64,000 nt of DNA from Lacticaseibacillus pantheris DSM 15945 = JCM 12539 = NBRC 106106 (GTDB taxonomy: Bacteria; Bacillota; Bacilli; Lactobacillales; Lactobacillaceae), in assembly GCF_001311175.1 (NCBI RefSeq), contig NZ_BBAI01000009.1:1-64000 (forward strand), written 5' to 3'. The position numbers and the translations under genes are program-made. Position 1 is the stretch's first letter; each line of letters starts with the position of its first letter. The notes beneath the pieces were generated by a model. It did not search any database. It was given only the letters and a program-made list of their open reading frames with translations, and was not told where the DNA came from. Shown one piece after another: positions 57,224 through 64,000 of the stretch.

Positions 57224-59590
57224 ATGCCAAATATGATTCGTAAATGGGTTGAAAGTGATGCCCGTGAAGTGAAAAGAATCGGCAAGATTGCCGACCAAGT
57301 CATGAGCTACGCTGATGAATTTGCCAAGCTGTCCGATGAGGAAATTCAAGCTAAGACGCCCGCATTTAAGGAGCGCCTAGCTAAAGGGGAAACCCTGGAT
57401 GATATTTTGCCGGAGGCCTTTGCGGTTGCCCGTGAAGGTGCGCGTCGGGTTCTGGGACTGTACCCTTACCGCGTGCAAATCATTGGTGGTATTACCCTGC
57501 ATGAGGGTAACATTGCCGAAATGAAAACCGGTGAAGGTAAGACGCTGACTGCCACGATGCCGGTGTACCTCAACGCCCTCTCTGGGTTGGGTGTGCACGT
57601 TATCACGGTCAACGAATACCTGAGTGAACGTGACGCCACCGAAATGGGTGAACTGTACAACTGGTTGGGCCTGTCCGTTGGCCTGAACCTGAGCGACAAG
57701 TCCCCCGAAGAGAAGCGTGAGGCTTACAACTCCGACATCACGTACTCAACCAACAGTGAACTCGGTTTCGACTACCTCCGTGATAACATGGTGGCCTACA
57801 AGGAACAGATGGTTCAACGCGGGTTAAACTTTGCCGTTGTCGATGAAGTGGATTCAATCCTGATTGATGAAGCCCGGACGCCACTGATTATTTCCGGTGG
57901 TGCCACTAAGTCGACCGGCCTGTACGTCCGCGCAGACGCCTTTGTGAAGACACTCAAAGAAACTGAAGATTTCAAAATTGACTGGTCAACCAAGACCATT
58001 GGGTTGACGGAGTCCGGGATTATTAAGGCCGAATCACACTTCGGTTTGGATAACCTTTACGACACCGAAAACACGGCCCTGACCCACCACTTGGACCAGG
58101 CGTTGCGCGCCAACTTCATCATGCAGCGCGACATTGATTACATGGTCAAAGACGGTGAGGTTTTGATTGTTGATTCCTTTACCGGTCGTGCCATGGAGGG
58201 TCGGCGTTTCTCTGATGGCCTGCACCAGGCAATTGAGGCCAAAGAAGGCGTGGAAATTCAGGATGAAAACCAGACCATGGCCAACATCACGTACCAAAAC
58301 CTGTTCCGGATGTACACCAAGCTGTCCGGGATGACTGGTACGGCGAAGACCGAAGCCGAGGAATTCCGCGAAATTTACAACATGTTGGTTATTACCATCC
58401 CGACCAACAAGCCCGTTATTCGTTTGGACGAAGCGGACGTGTTATACCCGTCATTAGATAGTAAGTTCAGTGCCGTTGCTGCGGATATTGAGCGCCGCCA
58501 CAAGAAGGGCCAGCCCGTGTTGGTTGGTACTGTGGCCATCGAATCCAGTGAGCGCTTGAGTGACCTGTTGGACCAGATGAACATTCCGCATACCGTCTTG
58601 AACGCCAAGAACCACTTGAAGGAAGCCGAAATTGTTATGAACGCGGGCCAGCGCGGTGCCGTCACGATTGCCACCAACATGGCTGGTCGTGGTACGGATA
58701 TCAAGCTGGGACCCGGCGTGAAGGCTTTGGGTGGCCTCGCCGTGTTGGGTACTGAGCGGCACGAATCGCGGCGGATTGATAACCAACTGCGTGGCCGTTC
58801 TGGTCGTCAGGGTGACCCGGGGATTACCCAGTTCTACTTGTCCCTTGAGGATGACCTGATGAAGCGCTTTGGTTCGGACCGGATCAAAGCTGTCCTGCAG
58901 TCGTTACAGGTTGCGGATGACGACCAGGTAATCAAGTCCCGGATGGTTAGCCGTCAGGTTGAATCAGCACAAAAGCGGGTTGAAGGTAACAACTACGATA
59001 CCCGTAAGCAGACTCTGCAGTACGACGACGTGATGCGTGAGCAACGCGAGGTCATCTACAAGCAGCGGCAACAGGTGATTGACGAAACAACCACCCTGAA
59101 GCCTGTGCTGATGGCGATGATTGAACGGACCGTCAACCGCATTGTGGACACCCACATTCAGGGGACGGATGCTTCTAAGTGGGACAGTGAGGCTTTGCTT
59201 GACTGGGTTCACGCCAACATGGTGCCCGATGAGGCTTTCACCCAGAAGGATATCGATGGACACTCCGCTGATGAAATTAAGGCGAAGTTGATGTCGCTAG
59301 TTGAGGCCAACTACCAGGACAAAGCCGAGCAGATTCCCGATAAGGCACAGATGCTGGAATTTGAAAAGGTGGTTATCCTGCGCGTGGTTGATTCTCTGTG
59401 GCCCGACCACATTGACGCGATGGATCAGCTCCGTCAGGCAATCGGCCTGCGTGGTTATGGGCAGATGAACCCACTGGTTGAATACCAGGAAGAAGGGTTC
59501 CGGATGTTCGAAGAGATGGTTGGCGCCGTTGATGAGAACACGACCCGTCTGTTCATGAAGGCGCAGATTCGTCAAAATATTGAACGTTAA
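57224..59590 (+). CDS. secA: Preprotein translocase ATPase SecA
   Basis: 788 residues, uninterrupted. Walker [19 protein letters not shown]-like [20 protein letters not shown], the preprotein cross-linking region, and the second helicase half with [14 protein letters not shown] and [12 protein letters not shown]-type sequence ([15 protein letters not shown]). It ends IRQNIER, without the C-terminal zinc-binding linker found in many SecA proteins. ATG 57224 is preferred (GTGGGAGAGG upstream) over the in-frame upstream codon at 57206. Confidence 0.97.
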   Translation: MPNMIRKWVESDAREVKRIGKIADQVMSYADEFAKLSDEEIQAKTPAFKERLAKGETLDDILPEAFAVAREGARRVLGLYPYRVQIIGGITLHEGNIAEMKTGEGKTLTATMPVYLNALSGLGVHVITVNEYLSERDATEMGELYNWLGLSVGLNLSDKSPEEKREAYNSDITYSTNSELGFDYLRDNMVAYKEQMVQRGLNFAVVDEVDSILIDEARTPLIISGGATKSTGLYVRADAFVKTLKETEDFKIDWSTKTIGLTESGIIKAESHFGLDNLYDTENTALTHHLDQALRANFIMQRDIDYMVKDGEVLIVDSFTGRAMEGRRFSDGLHQAIEAKEGVEIQDENQTMANITYQNLFRMYTKLSGMTGTAKTEAEEFREIYNMLVITIPTNKPVIRLDEADVLYPSLDSKFSAVAADIERRHKKGQPVLVGTVAIESSERLSDLLDQMNIPHTVLNAKNHLKEAEIVMNAGQRGAVTIATNMAGRGTDIKLGPGVKALGGLAVLGTERHESRRIDNQLRGRSGRQGDPGITQFYLSLEDDLMKRFGSDRIKAVLQSLQVADDDQVIKSRMVSRQVESAQKRVEGNNYDTRKQTLQYDDVMREQREVIYKQRQQVIDETTTLKPVLMAMIERTVNRIVDTHIQGTDASKWDSEALLDWVHANMVPDEAFTQKDIDGHSADEIKAKLMSLVEANYQDKAEQIPDKAQMLEFEKVVILRVVDSLWPDHIDAMDQLRQAIGLRGYGQMNPLVEYQEEGFRMFEEMVGAVDENTTRLFMKAQIRQNIER

Positions 59591-59745
59591 ACCACACGTT
59601 CTGTGGCGTGTTGCAGCCAGCCGGTCCTTGGACTTGCTGGCTGAACGCGTGTCAGGGGCAGTATGGAAATAGTTATGTTGTCACAGGCTTCGTCTGATTG
59701 GCAACATAACTTTGTACATAATAGTTATGAGTGAGGATTATCAAC

Positions 59746-60862
59746 ATGGAATTAAGCCAAATTCGTAATGCGTTAACTGATTTGGGCGCAAAGATTGCCC
59801 AGTTTAGGGGGTCGCTTTGACCTCGATGCGCTGAACGAAAATATCAGTGTGAATGAAGCCCAAATGGCCGCGCCCGGCTTTTGGGACGACGCGGAGTCCG
59901 CGCAGGCCGTGATTGATGCCACCAACGTGATGAAGAGCAAGCATGATGCTTTTTACCGTCTGAGTGACGCGGTGGATGACCTCCAGGCTGCGTACGAGTT
60001 ACTGCAGGAAGAGCCCGACGCGGAGCTACAGGCAGAGACTGAGCAGCAGTTGAGTCAGCTGCAGGAAGCCATGCAGAAGTACGAGCTGAACTTGCTGCTG
60101 GATGGGCCGTACGATGATAGCAACGCCATCTTGGAAATCCATCCGGGCGCTGGTGGGACTGAGGCGCAGGATTGGGGCAGTATGCTGTTGCGGATGTACC
60201 AACGCTGGGCGGATCAAAACGGCTATAGCGTTGAAGTGGCGGATTATCTAGCCGGCGACGAGGCGGGGTTAAAGAGCGTTACCTTGCTGATTAAGGGTAC
60301 CAACGCCTACGGAATGCTGCGCGGCGAGAAGGGTGTACACCGGCTGGTTCGAATCTCACCGTTTGATTCCGCGTCACGCCGCCACACCAGCTTTGCTTCG
60401 GTTGACGTGATGCCGGAACTCAATAAGGACATCTACGTTGACTTGCGGTGGGATGACATCAAGATGGAAGTATTCCGCAGTAGCGGGGCCGGTGGGCAGC
60501 ATATTAACAAAACCAGTTCCGCCGTCCGGTTAATTCATATTCCTACCGGCTTGGTCACCAGTTCGCAGGCCGAGCGGTCACAGTTTCAGAACAAAGAAAC
60601 GGCTTATAACATGTTGAAGGCCAAGCTCTACCAGAAGGAACAGGAAGAGCAGGAACGGCGGGAAGCGGAGATTCGTGGTGTGCAACTCGACACCGCCTTT
60701 GGTTCGCAAATTCGGTCGTACGTGTTCCACCCGTATACGATGGTGAAGGATCACCGTACCGATTATGAAACTGGCAACGGCCAGGCAGTGATGGACGGCG
60801 ACTTGAATCCGTTTATCTACGCGTACTTACAGTGGCAATTAGCACAGAAGAATCCCGATTGA
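59746..60862 (+). CDS. prfB: Peptide chain release factor 2, with programmed +1 frameshift
   Basis: Recognises UAA and UGA. ATG 59746 opens 24 codons (ELSQIRNALTDLGAKIAQF and RGSL) that end at TGA 59818; a +1 shift then gives DLDALNENIS and a normal RF2 of about 371 residues. The SPF anticodon-like tripeptide (VRISPFDSASRRH) and the catalytic GGQ (SSGAGGQHINKT) are present. The UGA is slow when RF2 is scarce, so the factor regulates its own level. Followed after 19 bp by ftsE. Confidence 0.97.
59806..59821 (+). promoter_or_regulatory. Programmed +1 frameshift site of prfB
   Basis: AGGGGG (internal Shine-Dalgarno-like) precedes TCG-CTT-TGA-C with the canonical short spacing. This is the classical RF2 recoding signal and must not be counted with the other frameshifts in the window. 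Confidence 0.95.
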
Positions 60863-60881
60863 GGAAGGAAGGTTCCGCAAA

Positions 60882-61569
60882 ATGATTGTGTTTGATAAGG
60901 TCACTAAGACCTATGACAACGGCGTGACCGGGGTCAAAAACCTGTCCCTAAAGGTTCAGCAGGGTGAGTTTGTTTATATCGTTGGGCAAAGTGGGGCCGG
61001 GAAGTCGACCCTGATTAAGATGTTGTACCACCAGTTGGTACCAACCAGTGGACAGATTACGATTAACGACTTTGACTTTGGCACGATGAAGCCGCAGGAC
61101 GTACCAATGCTCCGCCGGTCGATGGGGGTCGTGTTCCAGGACTTCAAGTTGCTGCCCCGGATGACCGTCTTTGAAAACGTTGCGTACGCCATGCAGGTTA
61201 TTGAGACGCCCGAGGATGACATCAAGCCCCGTGTGCTGGATGTGCTCAAGCAAGTTGGCTTGGAGCAAAAAAATTCGGCGTTTCCCGAATGAATTGTCTG
61301 GTGGTGAACAGCAACGTGTGTCCATCGCCCGGGCGATTGTGAACAAGCCCACGGTGGTCATCGCTGACGAGCCGACCGGGAACCTGGATCCGGATACGAG
61401 TGAAGAAATCATGGATATCCTGGACCGCGTTCACGGCGCCGGGACGACGGTCATCATGGCGACGCATAACCGGGATATTGTTAATTCGCGTAAGCACCGA
61501 GTAATTGAGATTGCCGGTGGTGCCATTGTTCGTGACGAAGCAGAGGGGGCTTACGAAGTTGAAAACTAA
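60882..61569 (+). CDS. ftsE: Cell division ATPase FtsE, one frameshift
   Basis: ATPase partner of FtsX, linking division to peptidoglycan hydrolases. About 229 residues: [20 protein letters not shown], Walker [10 protein letters not shown], then after the break [14 protein letters not shown] and Walker [15 protein letters not shown]. The frame is lost in CAAAAAAATTCGG (61266-61272). With six A it reads [16 protein letters not shown]. FtsE is highly conserved and the neighbouring ftsX is intact, so a sequence error is likely. The end overlaps ftsX. Confidence 0.95.
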
Positions 61570-62446
61570 CGTGATTAAGCGGCACGTCCGCGACAGCTTA
61601 AAGAGCCTACGCCGGAACGGCTGGATGTCCGTCGCATCCATCTCGGCCGTCACGGTGACTTTGTTCATGGTCGGTATTTTTCTGGCCGTCTTGTTTAACG
61701 TGAACCACGTCAGCCGTCAGGTCGAAAACGACGTCCGGGTCCGCGTGTACGTTGAGCGGAAGACCCCGCAGGCCGCCAAGGACAAATTGTCTAAGCAGCT
61801 CAAGAAGATTCCGCACGTTCAGAAGGTGACGTACCGTTCCCGTAATGCCGAGTTAAATTCCATTGTGAGTGGTTACGGTTCAGAATGGAACATGTTCAAA
61901 GGTGACGATAACCCACTGAACGACGTTTACATTCTGAAGACGAAGAACTCGGCCAGCACGATGGCGGTCACGAAGAAAGCCCGCAAGTTGGCTAACGTGG
62001 CATCAGCTAGTTATGGTGGTGATACGGCCCGCAAGCTGTTCAGAGTAGCGGCTAAGGTGCGCAACTGGGGCGTTGCTTTCACGGTGCTGTTGTTACTGGT
62101 AGCGGTATTCCTGATCAGCAACACTATCCGTATCACGATTATGTCCCGACGCGAAGAGATTGCGGTTATGCGCTTGGTCGGGGCGACTAACGGCTACATC
62201 CGCTGGCCTTTCCTACTAGAAGGCGCATGGACGGGGCTGTTCGGCTCGCTTATCCCAATTATCATTGTCGACATGGGTTACGGGGCCGTTGTGAGCCACA
62301 GTGGCCTGAGCGTCGCGGCCAACGGTTACGCGTTCTTTAACACGATGCCGTTCCTGTTCTGGTTGGACCTATTACTTGCCGGTATCGGAATTGTGATTGG
62401 TGCCGCCGGGGCCGGGCTGTCGATGCGTCGTTACCTCAAAGTTTAA
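61559..62446 (+). CDS. ftsX: Cell division protein FtsX
   Basis: 295 residues. Four membrane segments: one near residue 25-45, then an extracellular domain ([20 protein letters not shown] to GDTARKLFR), then three near 180, 225 and 275. The conserved cytoplasmic-side [20 protein letters not shown] is present. The TTG start at 61559 ([16 protein letters not shown]) matches family N-termini and overlaps ftsE; GTG 61571 is an alternative. It signals to cell-wall hydrolases across the membrane. Confidence 0.95.
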   Translation: MKTNVIKRHVRDSLKSLRRNGWMSVASISAVTVTLFMVGIFLAVLFNVNHVSRQVENDVRVRVYVERKTPQAAKDKLSKQLKKIPHVQKVTYRSRNAELNSIVSGYGSEWNMFKGDDNPLNDVYILKTKNSASTMAVTKKARKLANVASASYGGDTARKLFRVAAKVRNWGVAFTVLLLLVAVFLISNTIRITIMSRREEIAVMRLVGATNGYIRWPFLLEGAWTGLFGSLIPIIIVDMGYGAVVSHSGLSVAANGYAFFNTMPFLFWLDLLLAGIGIVIGAAGAGLSMRRYLKV

Positions 62447-62457
62447 AGTGATATCCA

Positions 62458-62490
62458 TGAAACCGCGGCCGGTTGGGTCGCGGTTTTTGA
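62458..62490 (+). terminator. Terminator after ftsX
   Basis: AACCGCGGCC and GGTCGCGGTT-like arms, followed by TTTTTG. Confidence 0.8.
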
Positions 62491-62520
62491 TTGGTTATAT
62501 GCAAAAGATTATTGAGGATA

Positions 62521-62543
62521 AATTTCAGCGCTAGGTATAATTA
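62521..62543 (+). promoter_or_regulatory. -10 region before the PDZ-protein gene
   Basis: GCTAGGTATAATTAAG contains TATAAT; TTGAGG lies 18 nt upstream at 62512. A second -10-like TATACT with upstream TGG occurs at about 62593. Confidence 0.45.
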
Positions 62544-62627
62544 AGCCGCCACTTTGTCATGAATCGTTGCCCTGTCCCCCAGTGTAGTTTGGTATACTTG
62601 CAGTAAACAAGTGGAGGTGTCATTGCA

Positions 62628-63752
62628 GTGGGAGTGATCCAGTTTGACCTATTATTTTTGGTGAGCACCATCTTGATTGCCCTCGTTGTCCGCATTCGTG
62701 CGGGGCGGCGGCTGCAGCACGAGCGCGCAGCTGTGCGGCTGGCGGTGACCCGCGACCTCCTCGAAGAAGGGTACTACTGGTTGGCGACCCTGTTGCCGGG
62801 GATATTGATGTCCGTCCTGTTAATCGTACTCGGCGTCACAATACCCACCGCGGTTGGCATCACCTTTGCCGCACTCGCGTTGATCATGGCGCTGGTGATG
62901 CCCGGATTTTCGCCACTATATCTAGGGCTGGTTGGTGCCATTGTCTGGGCCATTCCGCATGGATGGTGGTCGGCAATCGGGTTACCCAGCGGCACCCCGG
63001 CAAAGTGGGCCCCCGGCACGCTACTGATTGTGGGCCTAGCCTTGCTAGTCAACGCCTATACGGCCTGGCGGGGGCACCGACCTGTCTCCTCACCCCGCGT
63101 GGTTAGTCGTGGCGGGCAGACTTGGGCGCGGTACCGGGTGCGTCAGCTACTGTGGTTACCGCTCATACTGCCGGTGCCCGGCACGTGGCTGGCGGCGTTG
63201 CCGTGGTGGCCGCACCTAGGTCTGGGACTCAGCCAGGGCCACTTTGCCCTACTGGCCTTGCCGCTATTCCTCGGTTTCGGTTTTACCCACCAACAGGCAA
63301 AGTCGCGGCCGGCGCTTGTTTGCACCGCGTGGGTTGAGGGCGTGGTGGGGCTCGTTACGGTGATAGCCGCTGCGTTTGTGTACGCCGATGTGGTTAAGGC
63401 GACACCAGTAATTTTGGGCGTCGCGCTGCTGAGCTTGGGTGCCCTCGTTACTTTGTGGGTACTACGGCGGTCGCACCCCGAAGTCACGCTGGTGCGTCCT
63501 GGCGTCCGCGTGGTGGGGGTGGTGGCTGATACGCCGGCTGCGCGCATGGGTTTAGTCCCGGGCGACGTCGTGTTACAGTGTAACGGGGCGGACGTGACGG
63601 ACACCGCATCACTTTATAACGCGTCACAACATCTGGGTACCTTTTGCCGGCTGCGAGTGCAGGATACGGCCGGCGAATTTCGGCTGGTGGAGACCGCTAT
63701 TTACACGGGCACGCCGCACCTTTTGGGCATTATCACCTTTCCGGAGGATTAA
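62628..63752 (+). CDS. PDZ-domain integral membrane protein, MinJ-like
   Basis: 374 residues with about eight membrane segments, followed by a cytoplasmic or membrane-proximal PDZ domain near the C-terminus (VRVVGVVADTPAARMGLVPG, DVVLQCNGADVTDTASLYNA). Its position after ftsEX and before a PhoP-type regulator matches the Bacillus region that holds minJ. Bacillus MinJ links DivIVA to MinD at the division site; whether this protein does so is an inference from order and architecture. GTG 62628 follows GTGGAGGTG. The stop overlaps or abuts the response-regulator start. Confidence 0.8.
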   Translation: MGVIQFDLLFLVSTILIALVVRIRAGRRLQHERAAVRLAVTRDLLEEGYYWLATLLPGILMSVLLIVLGVTIPTAVGITFAALALIMALVMPGFSPLYLGLVGAIVWAIPHGWWSAIGLPSGTPAKWAPGTLLIVGLALLVNAYTAWRGHRPVSSPRVVSRGGQTWARYRVRQLLWLPLILPVPGTWLAALPWWPHLGLGLSQGHFALLALPLFLGFGFTHQQAKSRPALVCTAWVEGVVGLVTVIAAAFVYADVVKATPVILGVALLSLGALVTLWVLRRSHPEVTLVRPGVRVVGVVADTPAARMGLVPGDVVLQCNGADVTDTASLYNASQHLGTFCRLRVQDTAGEFRLVETAIYTGTPHLLGIITFPED

Positions 63753-63754
63753 TG

Positions 63755-64000
63755 ATGAAGAAAATTCTGGTAGTGGACGACGAACCAGCAATCGTTACTT
63801 TGCTTAAATACAACCTCGAGGCCGAGCACTACGCGGTGACCTCGACCGGCGACGGCCAGGACGCCGTGGCTCTAGCGCTGAATAATGAGTTTGATTTTAT
63901 TATTTTGGACCTCATGCTACCCGGAATGGATGGCATTGACGTCACGAAGGAGTTACGCAAAGCCGACGTGACCACGCCCATCATGATTTTGACCGCCAAG
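63755..64000 (+). CDS. Response regulator, PhoP/OmpR type, cut by the window end
   Basis: The first 82 residues are a receiver domain: ILVVDDEPAIVTLLKYNL with the acidic pocket, the phospho-acceptor Asp in FIILDLMLPGMDGIDV, and the switch threonine in MILTAK at the cut. CCGGAGG precedes; ATG 63755 is preferred to the in-frame ATG at 63752 on spacing. A winged-helix output domain and a PhoR-like kinase gene are expected downstream. Confidence 0.9.
   Translation, partial: MKKILVVDDEPAIVTLLKYNLEAEHYAVTSTGDGQDAVALALNNEFDFIILDLMLPGMDGIDVTKELRKADVTTPIMILTAK

Overview
The window is chromosomal DNA of a low-GC-phylum Gram-positive bacterium, almost certainly a member of the Lactobacillaceae with an unusually GC-rich genome (GC looks slightly above half). 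Evidence: two tandem aminopeptidase C genes, the radA-yacL-gltX ... cysS-mrnC-rlmB and sigH/comX-rpmG-secE-nusG blocks, comFA-comFC-hpf-secA-prfB-ftsE-ftsX-PDZ protein-response regulator in Firmicutes order, MurT, a YtrA-type regulator, fused glutamine-type binding-protein/permeases and lipobox lipoproteins. No rRNA, tRNA, CRISPR array, prophage or insertion-sequence transposase was recognised.

Layout. 0.9-3.5 kb: YtrA-type regulator, ABC exporter and PepSY lipoprotein. 3.6-8 kb: beta-lactamase-like protein, manA, murT (with no gatD beside it). 8-14.6 kb: GGEEF membrane protein, two phosphoglycerate-mutase-like proteins, two pepC genes, a 56-residue membrane protein. 14.6-22 kb: rpiA with an acetyltransferase, dut, radA, yacL, a TauE-type permease, gltX. 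22-31.7 kb: a large GT-C-like membrane protein, a Nudix hydrolase, cysS-mrnC-rlmB, ackA, nnrD-bioY. 31.8-37.9 kb: purine permease, a DUF2075 ATPase, and the minus-strand operon cysK-cgl-metA preceded by a cysteine-rich leader peptide and an intrinsic terminator. 38.5-50.1 kb: three related amino-acid ABC systems (the third without an ATPase), a ClC-type channel and two MFS permeases. 50.3-56 kb: sigma factor, rpmG, secE, nusG, yigZ, comFA, comFC, hpf. 57.2-64 kb: secA, prfB with its programmed frameshift, ftsE-ftsX, a PDZ membrane protein and the start of a PhoP-type response regulator.

Two signals stand out. The first is the leader of the cysK operon (37.63-37.86 kb): promoter, ribosome-binding site, a 26-codon reading frame with five cysteine codons, three of them consecutive, and then a strong terminator. 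This is the anatomy of ribosome-mediated attenuation by cysteine. The second is about 17 copies of large concentric palindromes (roughly 70-400 bp, called families A, B and C here) in the gaps between transcription units. Their arms differ between copies but remain self-complementary, shells can be present or absent, and a small hairpin module occurs in loops of two families with compensatory base changes.

Caution on sequence quality: more than 20 genes carry one-base frameshifts, many in runs of six or more A or T. They hit genes that cannot be dispensable (gltX, cysS, ftsE, rpmG). I therefore treat most as sequencing or assembly indels and annotate the whole gene, not its fragments.
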